Positions 1 through 8,495 of a stretch of 64,000 nt of DNA are shown here, piece by piece (positions within the stretch are counted from its first letter, which is position 1; the number at the start of each line of letters is the position of its first letter). The notes beneath the pieces are model-generated. The model was not told the DNA's origin and searched no databases. It saw only the letters and a program-made list of their open reading frames with translations. The translations under genes and the position numbers were made by a program. This DNA is from an uncultured Brevibacillus sp. Lineage in GTDB: Bacteria > Bacillota > Bacilli > Brevibacillales > Brevibacillaceae. The stretch spans positions 22,915-86,914 of the forward strand of contig CAMIVR010000002.1 in the NCBI GenBank assembly GCA_946402065.1, in the 5' to 3' direction.

Positions 1-668
1 TATAGCGACGGGTTCGCTTCCGTCGAGACGCTTTTCCATTCCTGATCCAACACCTCGTCGAACGACTTCACCGAATCCTGCGGTTCGCCAGCCGATACAT
101 AATGTGCCTGTTTGTTTCGCTTGAACAGTGCCATCCAGTCTTCCAGCTTTCTCGGTGTTGATTTCATCTCGGCCTCTGCTAAAATGACATCCATCTCATC
201 GCCTGCAGGAATGTGCCGGAGTAGCGTAATTTCGTTGCCGACACCCAGAACGTAGAGTGAATCGCCAATCATAGCGATTTGCACGGACTTCCCATTCCCC
301 ACAGGGATTGCGCCGACGACTTTGATTGCTCCTGTCTGGCTCGCTCCGCCAAGTTGTCGACTTGCGAGAAAACGCAGCACCAGATAAATCAGGACGATCA
401 CGAGTCCAAGAGCAAAAACGACCTGTAACAAAAATGTCCATCCGCTGCCCGGCGTGTTTACCTGCAATTCATTCGGATCCGATTGTAATGGCTGCGTGTC
501 AGTCGCCCCAGGTGTTTTGTCGGTAGATGACTGCTGCTTGATCCAATCGTTTGCCGACCCGCCATCCTTGCCCGCCTCAGCCTGCACATGGACAGCGGAT
601 AGTCCGATGGCAAGCATCAAGACGCTGCATATGATGACCAGTTTAGCCACTGCATGGTGAAATCTCAT
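1..668 (-). CDS. fliO: Flagellar export protein FliO/FliZ (partial, C-terminus off window)
   Basis: FliO is a small membrane protein that helps assemble the FliPQR export gate of the flagellar type III secretion system. I translated it by hand: the start is ATG at 668, 2 bp after the cheY stop, and about 222 residues are present before the window edge. A hydrophobic N-terminal signal-like segment (about residues 8-26) is followed by a Ser/Asp-rich linker and a second membrane segment (about 75-95, around LLQVVFALGLVIVLIYLVL), then a cytoplasmic part with GAIPVGNGKSVQIAMIGD, typical of the family. The position directly behind cheY matches fliO/fliZ in Bacillus. The far C-terminus is not in the window. 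Confidence 0.9.
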   Translation of the reverse strand, partial: MRFHHAVAKLVIICSVLMLAIGLSAVHVQAEAGKDGGSANDWIKQQSSTDKTPGATDTQPLQSDPNELQVNTPGSGWTFLLQVVFALGLVIVLIYLVLRFLASRQLGGASQTGAIKVVGAIPVGNGKSVQIAMIGDSLYVLGVGNEITLLRHIPAGDEMDVILAEAEMKSTPRKLEDWMALFKRNKQAHYVSAGEPQDSVKSFDEVLDQEWKSVSTEANPSL

Positions 669-670
669 TG

Positions 671-1033
671 TTATCCCAACGTTTTCTTGATCGCCTCAAT
701 AACGCGATCTGCTTGGAATGGCTTCACGATAAAGTCTTTTGCTCCCGCCTGAATCGCATCGATAACCATCGCTTGTTGCCCCATCGCGGAACACATGATG
801 ACACGGGCGTTCGAGTCGAGCTTTTTGATTTCTTTCAGAGCGGTAATGCCATCCATTTCAGGCATGGTGATGTCCATTGTGACCAGGTCCGGGCCAAGCT
901 CTTTGTACTTCTCCACAGCCTGGGCACCGTCGCTTGCTTCGCCTACTACCGTGTACCCGTTTTTCGTCAGGATTTCCTTGATCATCATCCTCATAAATGC
1001 TGCGTCGTCTACGATCAATACTTTATTTGACAT
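671..1033 (-). CDS. cheY: Chemotaxis response regulator CheY
   Basis: Single-domain receiver of 120 residues. When phosphorylated by CheA it binds the flagellar switch (FliM/FliY) and changes rotation bias. The conserved residues are visible: the acidic pair in LIVDDAAFM (about 9-10), the phospho-acceptor Asp in TMDITMPEMDG (about 54), a Ser in the usual Thr/Ser switch position (MCSAMG), and the Lys in VKPF (about 104). A strong site AAGGAGGAACGAATCA precedes the ATG. It lies between fliY and fliO as in B. subtilis, which couples it to its phosphatase FliY and its target FliM. Confidence 0.97.
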   Translation of the reverse strand: MSNKVLIVDDAAFMRMMIKEILTKNGYTVVGEASDGAQAVEKYKELGPDLVTMDITMPEMDGITALKEIKKLDSNARVIMCSAMGQQAMVIDAIQAGAKDFIVKPFQADRVIEAIKKTLG

Positions 1034-1063
1034 TGATTCGTTCCTCCTTTATTGTGTGTAGAT

Positions 1064-2413
1064 TTACTGTAGTTTTTGGACCCTGTCCAACTGGCTGATG
1101 ATATCGGTTACCCGCACGCCGAAATTCTCGTCGATGACGACCACTTCGCCTTTGGCAATCAATTTGTTGTTGACGAGAATGTCTACGGGTTCGCCGGCCA
1201 GTTTATCCAGTTGAATAATCGATCCAGCTGACAGCTCGAGTATCTCTTTAATGAGTTTTTTCGTCCGGCCAAGCTCAACCGTAACTTGCAACGGGATATC
1301 GAGCAGCAGATTGAGATTTTGATCATCCGGTGCGCTGAAGCCCCCTGCTGTGAACGCCGAAAATTGGGCCGGTTTCACATTTGCTGGCGCCTGCCCGCTT
1401 GCACCTAGCCCGCCAAACGTCTGTGGAGCTGGTGGCTCAGGCGGCTGCTGATACTGCGGCGGATAGCCGTAAGCCGGATATGGATACGGGTAAGGCTGGT
1501 ATCCCGGCGGCGGCTGCATCGGATATCCTTGCTGAGCGTATGGATCCATCGGGTTTGCATATGGCTGTTGCATCATCGGTTGCCCTGCCGGTGGAGCTGG
1601 CGGCTGATTTGTTTGCGGACTCGCAGGTGTCTGCTGCATTTGCGCTCCTGCCGATGAATGTGCCGGCTGTTCTTGAACAGGTGCTGACATTTCCTGACTA
1701 GGCGGAACCGGTTCTTCCGAGCCGCCAATGAGCATGTCAATCATCTGTTTGGCAAACGAAATCGGGAGCAATTGCATGATAGACGAATCAATCAATTCTC
1801 CATGCTCACCGACTGACAGCTGGAATGAGATTTTGATCAAATAATCGACATCCGGAATGTTTTGTCCGCCTTTTCCTTGCGACAAATCCATGATGTCTAT
1901 TCCCGGCGGGGAAATATTGACCAATTTATTGAAAATGGTGGACATGGATGTCGCTGCTGAGCCCATCATCTGGTTCATCGCTTCCTGAACCGCACTGATG
2001 TGCATTTCAGACAGCTCTGTCGATTGTGGTCTGCCGTCGCCTCCCATCATCAAATCAGCGATTACGGCGGCATCATCCATCCGTATGACCAGCAAATTGA
2101 TTCCTTGAAAACCATCCGTATACTCCACGTGAATCGCGACGTGCGGTCGAGGGAATTCCTCTTCCAGCTCATCGCGCTTGATCATGGAAACGGTCGGCGT
2201 CGTGATATCCACTTTTTGATTGAGCAAGGTTGACAGCGCAGTCGCAGCGCTTCCGAATGAGATATTGCCAATCTCGCCCAAAGCGTCCTGCTCAAAAGGT
2301 GAAAGGAAATGACTGACATCCAGCTCATCCTCTGCCTGTTCATCGTCACCTGTCAAGTTGTTTGCTCTAAGCAGGGCATCAATCTCGTCCTGTGATAACA
2401 TATCTCTACTCAT
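1064..2413 (-). CDS. fliY: Flagellar switch/CheY-P phosphatase FliY
   Basis: Switch-complex protein of Gram-positives that also dephosphorylates CheY-P. The start is ATG at 2413, preceded by GGGGAGGAGACGT and overlapping the fliM end by 8 bp; this gives 449 residues, longer than the roughly 380 of B. subtilis. Order: an N-terminal CheY-P-binding peptide (LSQDEIDALL), a CheC-like domain (about 35-230) with two intact phosphatase motifs (D-x3-E-x2-N in DALGEIGN and S-x3-E-x2-N in SAVQEAMN, each followed by Pro at the expected distance), a Pro/Gln/Tyr-rich linker (about 233-367), and a C-terminal FliN/SpoA domain (about 370-449). The extra length is in the linker. Confidence 0.96.
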   Translation of the reverse strand: MSRDMLSQDEIDALLRANNLTGDDEQAEDELDVSHFLSPFEQDALGEIGNISFGSAATALSTLLNQKVDITTPTVSMIKRDELEEEFPRPHVAIHVEYTDGFQGINLLVIRMDDAAVIADLMMGGDGRPQSTELSEMHISAVQEAMNQMMGSAATSMSTIFNKLVNISPPGIDIMDLSQGKGGQNIPDVDYLIKISFQLSVGEHGELIDSSIMQLLPISFAKQMIDMLIGGSEEPVPPSQEMSAPVQEQPAHSSAGAQMQQTPASPQTNQPPAPPAGQPMMQQPYANPMDPYAQQGYPMQPPPGYQPYPYPYPAYGYPPQYQQPPEPPAPQTFGGLGASGQAPANVKPAQFSAFTAGGFSAPDDQNLNLLLDIPLQVTVELGRTKKLIKEILELSAGSIIQLDKLAGEPVDILVNNKLIAKGEVVVIDENFGVRVTDIISQLDRVQKLQ

Positions 2414-3401
2414 ACGTCTCCTCCCCTTCTTCGAGGACTTCGTCGATCTGTACGGCAATCCGCCCTTTTGCCGTTCCTGGTTGACCTTTAAACTTTACGC
2501 GTTCGCCTACTTTGATACTCAACTTGTTATCGATCAATTGATCAAGCTGAATGACGTCGCCAGCGGATAAATGCAGAAAGTCACCAACCGTTATGGTAGC
2601 CGTACCCAACTCGGCGATAATCGGCAATTTTGCCGTCTTGACTCTCTCTTGCAAGAGCAGCTGCTCGCTTGAGTCTCTCGTTCTGCGTTGTGTAGCAAAC
2701 CAGTACTGACCAGAAAGCTTGGGCATGATTGGTTCAAGTACGACATGCGGCAAACAGATGTTAATCATCCCGGTGGTATCACCGATCTTGGTACTGAGCG
2801 ATATAACCGCTACGATTTCGTTTGGCGAGACGATTTGCATAAACTGCGGATTCATCTCGAGTACTTCCAAATAAGGATCTATTTCAATGATTTGCTTCCA
2901 TGCTTCATGAAAACTGTCGAGCGCCTTGCTGAATACCCGCTCCATTACAGTGGTCTCGATTTCCGTCAAGGCTCCCATTTTATCCGGGATGCCGCCTTGC
3001 CCACCGAGCAATCGATCGAGCATCGTGTACGCTATATTCGGGTTTACCTCCATCACCATTCGCCCTTCGAGAGGCGGTGCTTCAAAGATATTGAGAATCG
3101 TCATCTTTGGGATGGAACGAATGAATTCATCATATGGCAACTGATCGACTGAGGCGACACTAATCTGCACAAAGGTTCGAAGCTGAGCCGAAAAGTATGT
3201 AGTTAAAAGTCTGGCATAGTTTTCGTGAATGCGGGTCAAGCCGCGGATTTGATCTTTGGAGAAGCGAAGTGCCCGTTTGAAGTCGTACACTTTGACTTTT
3301 TTCTCGGTCTCTTCTTTTTTCAGCTCGTTTGCATCCATCTCCCCTGAGGAGAGTGCGGCCAATAAAGCATCTATCTCACTCTGTGAGAGAACCTCGGCCA
3401 T
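2406..3401 (-). CDS. fliM: Flagellar motor switch protein FliM
   Basis: FliM forms the C ring with FliG and FliY/FliN and is the main CheY-P target. The protein has 331 residues, the normal size. The N-terminus carries the CheY-binding peptide LSQSEIDALLAAL; the middle is the CheC-like fold including the family signature LTRIHENYARLLTTYFSAQL (about 57-76); the C-terminus is a SpoA domain ending in KGRIAVQI. A clean site GGGAGGTGA precedes the ATG at 3401. Its stop overlaps the fliY start, so the two are probably translationally coupled. It sits in the fla/che operon between fliL and fliY. Confidence 0.97.
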   Translation of the reverse strand: MAEVLSQSEIDALLAALSSGEMDANELKKEETEKKVKVYDFKRALRFSKDQIRGLTRIHENYARLLTTYFSAQLRTFVQISVASVDQLPYDEFIRSIPKMTILNIFEAPPLEGRMVMEVNPNIAYTMLDRLLGGQGGIPDKMGALTEIETTVMERVFSKALDSFHEAWKQIIEIDPYLEVLEMNPQFMQIVSPNEIVAVISLSTKIGDTTGMINICLPHVVLEPIMPKLSGQYWFATQRRTRDSSEQLLLQERVKTAKLPIIAELGTATITVGDFLHLSAGDVIQLDQLIDNKLSIKVGERVKFKGQPGTAKGRIAVQIDEVLEEGEETYE

Positions 3402-3473
3402 CTGTGGTCACCTCCCTACCTATATGTATTGAATCGTCGACCGCGATGGGCCTGACGTATTGTGACCTGCTCG

Positions 3474-3932
3474 TTACGATAATACTCGTTTTGTTGTGAT
3501 GACTTGAAGGATTTTGCCTTCTTGCATGATGGCACTCACTTCGTTCATAATTTTTGCTTCCAGCTTGTTGAGCCCTTCTGTTCCTTTAATATCTTCCGGG
3601 CTGAGGCCTGCCATTGTCTTGATAATGATCTGGTTTACCTGTGGCAAACGCTTGGACAGCTCTTCCTGTCCTTTTTTCCCGTCAGCGGTGATGCTGAAAC
3701 GGATGACGATGTAGTTGTCTGTAGCCATATTCGTCGTGATTTCGCCGGTGTCCACCGTATACTGAACCATCTCATCGGCACTGAGCGGTTTCGCCACTGC
3801 CGACGTGTCATCCGTCGGTGACCCGTTCACGGGAGAAAAGTACACTTTAAACAGCACGAAAGAAACGCCGCCGAGTAAAGCAATTGCAATAATAATGATC
3901 AGGGCCATATTAAACAGTTTGTTTTGAAACAT
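3474..3932 (-). CDS. fliL: Flagellar basal body-associated protein FliL
   Basis: Single-pass inner-membrane protein of 152 residues that surrounds the stator in the basal body and supports torque. One N-terminal membrane segment (about residues 8-30, ALIIIIAIALLGGVSFVLF) is followed by an extracytoplasmic domain with the typical YIVIRFSI strand and the C-terminal IMNEVSAIM helix. A GCGGGAGGC site precedes ATG 3932. It lies 13 bp after the SwrD-like gene and 72 bp before fliM, as in other Bacillota fla/che operons. Confidence 0.93.
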   Translation of the reverse strand: MFQNKLFNMALIIIIAIALLGGVSFVLFKVYFSPVNGSPTDDTSAVAKPLSADEMVQYTVDTGEITTNMATDNYIVIRFSITADGKKGQEELSKRLPQVNQIIIKTMAGLSPEDIKGTEGLNKLEAKIMNEVSAIMQEGKILQVITTKRVLS

Positions 3933-3945
3933 TGTAAGCCTCCCG

Positions 3946-4167
3946 CTATTCTAATAAGTCGTCTTCTTGACGCGGAATCACGGTAGCCGTATGGGCTGCT
4001 TGATAAAAGGAAGTAACACGCTCTGCTATAACATGTGCAGGCTCTTTCACAAGGTGCTTTTTGCCGTTTATCAAAGTAATCACTGTATCAGGTGTTGCTT
4101 CTACGACTTCGATATGGGTTATGTTGAGAAAAAATGTAGTTCCGTTCAAACGCGTTAGCTCGATCAA
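3946..4167 (-). CDS. swrD: FlbD-family flagellar protein (SwrD-like)
   Basis: Small cytosolic protein of the FlbD family. In B. subtilis the homologue SwrD, encoded at this same place, raises flagellar power (family knowledge). I prefer the TTG at 4167 as start (MIELTRLNGTTFFLN, 73 residues): AAAAGGGG lies about 9 bases upstream, whereas the TTG at 4176 would touch that site. The family core LTRLNG...LNITHIEVVEATPDTVITLINGKKHLV is plain. The acidic tail (QEDDLLE) is less conserved. The gene lies between the hook gene and fliL. Confidence 0.88.
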   Translation of the reverse strand: MIELTRLNGTTFFLNITHIEVVEATPDTVITLINGKKHLVKEPAHVIAERVTSFYQAAHTATVIPRQEDDLLE

Positions 4168-4245
4168 AAGCCTCAACCCCTTTTGGAGTGGGCGGAGGGA
4201 GCAGCGTTATGCCGCCCGCTCCGCTTCCCTTACTTTATACCACGA

Positions 4246-5061
4246 TTAACGCTTGAGATTAATCAACTCTTCCAAAACCGTATCGGAAGTAGTAATGATC
4301 CGTGAATTCGCCTGGAATCCGCGTTGGGCGACGATCATCTCGGTGAACTCTTCGGACAAGTCGACGTTGGACATTTCCAGAGCGCCAGAGATGATTGTGG
4401 AGTTAAAAGCAGTCGGTGTACCAAGGTTAATGTCCGTGTCCCCATCCGGATTGGCGTTTGTCGTCATTTCATACAATGAGCTTCCAATCTTCTTTAATCC
4501 AGAGGGATTGCTCACGGAGAACATCCCTATAATTCCGTCAGCCACTTGTTGGGTATTTCCTGCAGCATCCGTGCCAATAACGGAGCCGTCTTTGCCGATC
4601 GAGTAGGACACGTATTGATCGCGTGGTATGTTAATGATAGCTCCGCCACTACTCAGCACAAACATTCCTTGTGCGTTAACCAAGTTACCATCGCCATCGC
4701 GGGTAAAGTTACCGGCTCGCGTCAAATATTTGGTTTCTCCGCCGTCGGGACTGACGACAAAAAATCCATCTCCCTCAATAGCCAGATCTGAGGTGAGATT
4801 CGTCGTCATCGGACTACCAGGAGAATGAACGGTGTCAATGGAGGCAGTGTTTGATCCAAGTCCGATTTGACGTGGATTCAAACCACCGCTAGTACCAGCT
4901 TGAGTTGCTCCTGAAATATTCTGACTGAGAATATCTTGAAACATGACGCGGCTTTTCTTGAAGCCTACGGTGTTGACGTTGGCGATGTTGTTGCCGATGA
5001 CATCCAGTTTTGTTTGAAACCCGCGCATACCGGAAACACCGGAGTACATTGATCTAAGCAT
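4246..5061 (-). CDS. flgE: Flagellar hook protein (FlgE/FlgG family)
   Basis: Rod/hook-family protein of 271 residues, exported and polymerised beyond the rod. The N-terminal flagellar rod signature is clear (YSGVSGMRGFQTKLDVIGNN, IANVNTVGFKKSR), the middle has the FlgE/F/G repeat LAIEGDGFFVVSPDGG, and the C-terminus has the usual helix (EMIVAQRGFQANSRIITTSD). By length and position (after fliK, before swrD) it corresponds to the B. subtilis hook protein FlgE, earlier called FlgG. Sequence alone does not fully separate FlgE from FlgG here. AAAGGGGA precedes ATG 5061. Confidence 0.92.
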   Translation of the reverse strand: MLRSMYSGVSGMRGFQTKLDVIGNNIANVNTVGFKKSRVMFQDILSQNISGATQAGTSGGLNPRQIGLGSNTASIDTVHSPGSPMTTNLTSDLAIEGDGFFVVSPDGGETKYLTRAGNFTRDGDGNLVNAQGMFVLSSGGAIINIPRDQYVSYSIGKDGSVIGTDAAGNTQQVADGIIGMFSVSNPSGLKKIGSSLYEMTTNANPDGDTDINLGTPTAFNSTIISGALEMSNVDLSEEFTEMIVAQRGFQANSRIITTSDTVLEELINLKR

Positions 5062-5150
5062 GAGTAGTCCCCTTTCAATTGTTTTGCTAAAGATTACCTC
5101 AATCGGTCGGTAATCTACTGGGCTTCCTCTGCGAGGGCCGGCCCGTTGTT

Positions 5151-5552
5151 CTACAATAAAATTGCACTGTCGATGTTGGTGAAGACATTGTCTTTCATAT
5201 GTCCCTCGTCTACTGCCGTAATCACTTTGCGATTGGCTACGCTGACGACGTAAGCGACCTTATCCATTACTATCAATGACTCTTTCGAACCTTTGCCGGC
5301 TGCCTTCTGTACGGCGCCTTCCAATCGGGCTATATCCGATTCTGCCAGCTCAATGCCTCGTTCCTGCAAACGGCTGATCGCGTGCTGACTAAACGACAGC
5401 GATTTTGGCTTGGGGGCCGTTTTCTCCGTTTGCAGCGATTCGTTCAGCCATTGCTGAAAAGGCTTTTGAACTTCCGCCGGGGCTGGCTGGTGTGCGACTC
5501 CCCGCGGTGTCGGAGGAAAGTACGTCTGGCCAACACGAAATGGATGATTCAT
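5151..5552 (-). CDS. Flagellar operon protein, TIGR02530-like
   Basis: Protein of 133 residues with a variable Pro-rich N-terminus (about 1-45) and a conserved C-terminal part (about 50-125: FSQHAISRLQERGIEL, IVMDKVAYVVSVANRKVITAV). This matches the small flagellar operon protein family found in Bacillota next to fliK and flgD/flgE. Its molecular role is not established. It lies 21 bp after fliK and occupies the slot where flgD normally stands. GAGGGGGAC precedes the ATG. No signal peptide or membrane segment is seen. Confidence 0.8.
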   Translation of the reverse strand: MNHPFRVGQTYFPPTPRGVAHQPAPAEVQKPFQQWLNESLQTEKTAPKPKSLSFSQHAISRLQERGIELAESDIARLEGAVQKAAGKGSKESLIVMDKVAYVVSVANRKVITAVDEGHMKDNVFTNIDSAILL

Positions 5553-5573
5553 GGTGGTTAGTCCCCCTCGTAC

Positions 5574-7082
5574 TTATGCGGAGTATTCGACATTCGCCTT
5601 GCTTGCCCGCAGCCAGCTCGCCACGTTTGTGCTGCTCTCATCGGTTAAGGCTTCAAGCGAAAATTCTGCTTGCTCCTCGTCTCCACGATTTCGCTGCTGC
5701 TGATTCTCCTGTTGTCCGCGATTTTGCTCGCGCTGTTGCTGGAAGCCAAACTGCGGCTGCTGTGTCTGTTGCTGTTGCGACACCTCCAAGCGATCGACCT
5801 GGAGTCCCATTTGAGTCAAGGCTGCACGCAGTTGCGGGAGTTGGTTGTCAAGCAGCTCTTTGCCATTTACGGTATCCGCAGCGAAATGCGCGGTAATTCC
5901 TTGGCTGCTGGAAATGATCTTGACATTCACCTGTCCAAGCGATTGCGGATGAAGGATCAATCTTGCTTCCGAAACACCATTTACATTTGTCATTTTCAGT
6001 TGCTTGACAAACATATTGCTCACATCTGTCGCAACATGCTGCTCACGCACGACATACTGCGAGCCTGCTGGCGCCGCTGACTGTCCCAGAGCAGCGGATT
6101 GATTCTGACTGGTAGAAACCGCAGGAGCGATCGTCGCGACCGTAACAGGCTCCGCTGTGTCCGTTAACGCTTCACCTGCAATTGGCTGTTGCCCATTGAG
6201 CAGGTGTTTGTCAACGGTAGTGTCGAGACTGGCCATTTGCGCTACTGGCTTTAACTGATATGTGGCCAGGGCAGCATTTACTTGATGGGCCGTCGGCTGT
6301 TGACGCAGACCCTGGCTGTTCAGGTGATTGACTTGAAAGCCGCGCTGACCCGCCAATGGATTTTTGGCGTTGAAGACGATGTTTGCTGTTTGCTTGCCCG
6401 TGTTTGTTTTTTCCGCTTTGTTCAGGTCGATCCCCATGCTCTCCAGAAGCTGTGTGACTTGCTGCCTCGCTTGAGTCACTTCCGGCAGCTCGGTTTCTTT
6501 TCCCGTCTGCCCCAGTGAAGAAAGCAATTGAACCATTTGGCTTGCCTCATCCTGAGACATGCCTTGCTGCATGAACGTAGTGGCCAAACCTTGTTTCGCT
6601 TGAACGAGCTTGTCCTCGTCAGGGTTTTGCAGAACATTTGCCAACTGCTGCAGGAAAGGGTCGACAGCTGTTTGCTTCTGCCCCGCCACCGCAGCCATGA
6701 TCGGCAAACTTGCCATGCTGCTGTTCATGTCCGCTGTCGATACGTCTTTCATCATTTGACTTACCTGCGCGTCAACCACTGCAACCTGTTGCTGCGTCTG
6801 ATTGTCCGTCGGAAGCTGGAACGGCAGCGGCGGCTGTTGCATGTTCGCCAGCATTTGTTCCAGCATCGCCAGCAAGTTGGTCAATTCCTCCGGCTGTTTA
6901 TCGATATCTGCGGGGAGCATTTGCATAATCGTCGACTGCTCTTGACCGCCCATGGCGTTCGTCAGCTCGGATGCCAGCATTGCCCCGAAAATTCCGGAAG
7001 CATTCGCCGCTCCCTGATCGCCCCCCAACGTCGCAAGGCCTGGACCTCCTCCAAGATTTGGAATCAGATTCGCTACATTCAT
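5574..7082 (-). CDS. fliK: Flagellar hook-length control protein FliK
   Basis: Exported molecular ruler that ends hook growth and switches the export apparatus to filament substrates. It has 502 residues and low-complexity Gln/Ala-rich composition through most of the chain. The conserved Flg_hook C-terminal domain is at about 365-445 (EARLILHPQSLGQVNVKI, followed by HFAADTVNGKELLDNQLPQL). After it comes a strongly Gln-rich tail (about 445-475) and a final stretch of about 25 residues. The start at ATG 7082 has GAGGAGGTGAG upstream. Position between the MotE-like gene and the small operon protein agrees with family context. Confidence 0.92.
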   Translation of the reverse strand: MNVANLIPNLGGGPGLATLGGDQGAANASGIFGAMLASELTNAMGGQEQSTIMQMLPADIDKQPEELTNLLAMLEQMLANMQQPPLPFQLPTDNQTQQQVAVVDAQVSQMMKDVSTADMNSSMASLPIMAAVAGQKQTAVDPFLQQLANVLQNPDEDKLVQAKQGLATTFMQQGMSQDEASQMVQLLSSLGQTGKETELPEVTQARQQVTQLLESMGIDLNKAEKTNTGKQTANIVFNAKNPLAGQRGFQVNHLNSQGLRQQPTAHQVNAALATYQLKPVAQMASLDTTVDKHLLNGQQPIAGEALTDTAEPVTVATIAPAVSTSQNQSAALGQSAAPAGSQYVVREQHVATDVSNMFVKQLKMTNVNGVSEARLILHPQSLGQVNVKIISSSQGITAHFAADTVNGKELLDNQLPQLRAALTQMGLQVDRLEVSQQQQTQQPQFGFQQQREQNRGQQENQQQRNRGDEEQAEFSLEALTDESSTNVASWLRASKANVEYSA

Positions 7083-7138
7083 GTACTCACCTCCTCAATT
7101 TAATTAGTTGCTTATGAAAACGATAGCGAGATAATCGC

Positions 7139-8035
7139 TTATCGGAGCAACTCGCTTGTAATTCGGGCAGCCATGGCACTATCGAGCTTGGAAATCTCCG
7201 TTAATACCTGTGCCCGTTTGTCGTTGGCCATTCCGGCGAGAATCGACATGGCTCGTTTGTGATTTGTATCCATTAACGTGATTAGGATAGTCGATGCAGT
7301 CTGTGCTGGCATTTGCGAAAACGTGTTAATCAAGGAATCCATGCTGGTCGAATCTTGTCTCGTTTCGCTCAAAGCCTTGGTGAGCACCTGTATCCGCTGC
7401 TGCAGCGCTGCGATATCGTCATCTTTGCTAACCACTGTGTCTTTCAACAGAATAGAAATGTCCGCAGCCTTTTTCGGATCCATCTTGGCTAAAATATCTG
7501 CCCGCTGTTCCGGCTTCATTTTGGTCAAGGCCGTTACCGCTTCCTCTACCGAAAGGTTTTCTACAATGGAAGCTGCATTCCTTGCAGACATTGTTGAATA
7601 TATTTTGGCTAAATCCTGAAATTGTTTTTGCCGCTCTTCGTCTGTAGCGCGTTTGTCTTCCATCATCTTCTGCAAATCCTGGACTTGCTTTTGCAGCGCC
7701 TGGATGGTGCTGTCCTTTTTCGCGACCTCCGCCTGAAGCGTCGTCAGCGTCTCTTTACTTTTGTTCAGGTCGCTTTTTGTCGTCTCCAGCTGTTTTGTCG
7801 TTTTGTCCGCGATCGCCTTTTCCGAATCAGGCTCGGCAGGAGGATCCGGGATAATCTTTTCTACGTAAGGAATCGAATTCGCAAACGTTAGCACTTTTCC
7901 GATGACGTTCACACCTAGGAGGCTAAGCAGTACACCACCTAAGAGACTCGCAAACAATGCCGGAATTAAAATCATATAGAAAAACCATTCCCATTTGCTA
8001 TATGACTTCTCTTCTTGTTCTTTGAGCTCTTCCAT
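7139..8035 (-). CDS. MotE/YlxF-like membrane coiled-coil protein (MgtE-N repeats)
   Basis: Protein of 298 residues encoded where B. subtilis has ylxF. A short charged N-terminus is followed by one membrane segment (about 18-45, FFYMILIPALFASLLGGVLL), a long coiled coil (about 75-135, repeated KLQ/TLQ heptads) and a C-terminal helical part of MgtE_N type (AASIVENLSVEEAVTALTKM, ADILAKMDPKKAADI). MotE-family proteins of this layout act as chaperones or scaffolds in flagellar motor assembly. That role is inferred from family and position. A GGAAGGAGC site precedes ATG 8035. Confidence 0.82.
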   Translation of the reverse strand: MEELKEQEEKSYSKWEWFFYMILIPALFASLLGGVLLSLLGVNVIGKVLTFANSIPYVEKIIPDPPAEPDSEKAIADKTTKQLETTKSDLNKSKETLTTLQAEVAKKDSTIQALQKQVQDLQKMMEDKRATDEERQKQFQDLAKIYSTMSARNAASIVENLSVEEAVTALTKMKPEQRADILAKMDPKKAADISILLKDTVVSKDDDIAALQQRIQVLTKALSETRQDSTSMDSLINTFSQMPAQTASTILITLMDTNHKRAMSILAGMANDKRAQVLTEISKLDSAMAARITSELLR

Positions 8036-8054
8036 ACTGAAGCTCCTTCCCCAC

Positions 8055-8495
8055 TTATCTGCGCATGTATTGATTCAGTCCGATTTCATCCAATTCTTTT
8101 TGTTCGCGCTGCTTGTATTCGTCCTCGAACTTTTCCCGTTCTTTTGCTTTCAGCTGTTCCCAGAGTCTCGTTTCCTGCATTTTAAACGTCAGCTTCCGCT
8201 GGCAAAGCTCCATTTCCTGTTCGCAGCCGTAGAGCGTGTTTTGCTGGGTGACAATCGCTTTATCGATGGCATCCCGATAACGCGTCATCTCGATGAGTTG
8301 AGCCGCTGTGCAGGCGCGGTCCTGAATCGCGTACATAGAGACGGTCAAGGCCTCCCGCCGATCATTCAGGCGCTCCAGCTTCGCTTCTTCTTCCGTCTTC
8401 TTCTGGACTGACTTGCCAAAGGCCCATTCTGCCTGCTCTTTTTCCTTTTCCTTCAAGTCGAGAATCTTTTGCAGATGATAGCTGAACTTTTTCAT
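8055..8495 (-). CDS. fliJ: Flagellar export chaperone FliJ
   Basis: Almost entirely helical, highly charged protein of 146 residues (DLKEKEKEQAEWAFGKS, KLTFKMQETRLWEQLKAKER). FliJ forms the central coiled coil that plugs the FliI ATPase ring and links it to FlhA. Its ATG at 8495 overlaps the fliI stop (GGATGA), which suggests coupled translation. The size is normal for Bacillota FliJ. Assignment rests on the coiled-coil character and the invariant position after fliI, since FliJ sequences diverge strongly. Confidence 0.9.
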   Translation of the reverse strand: MKKFSYHLQKILDLKEKEKEQAEWAFGKSVQKKTEEEAKLERLNDRREALTVSMYAIQDRACTAAQLIEMTRYRDAIDKAIVTQQNTLYGCEQEMELCQRKLTFKMQETRLWEQLKAKEREKFEDEYKQREQKELDEIGLNQYMRR

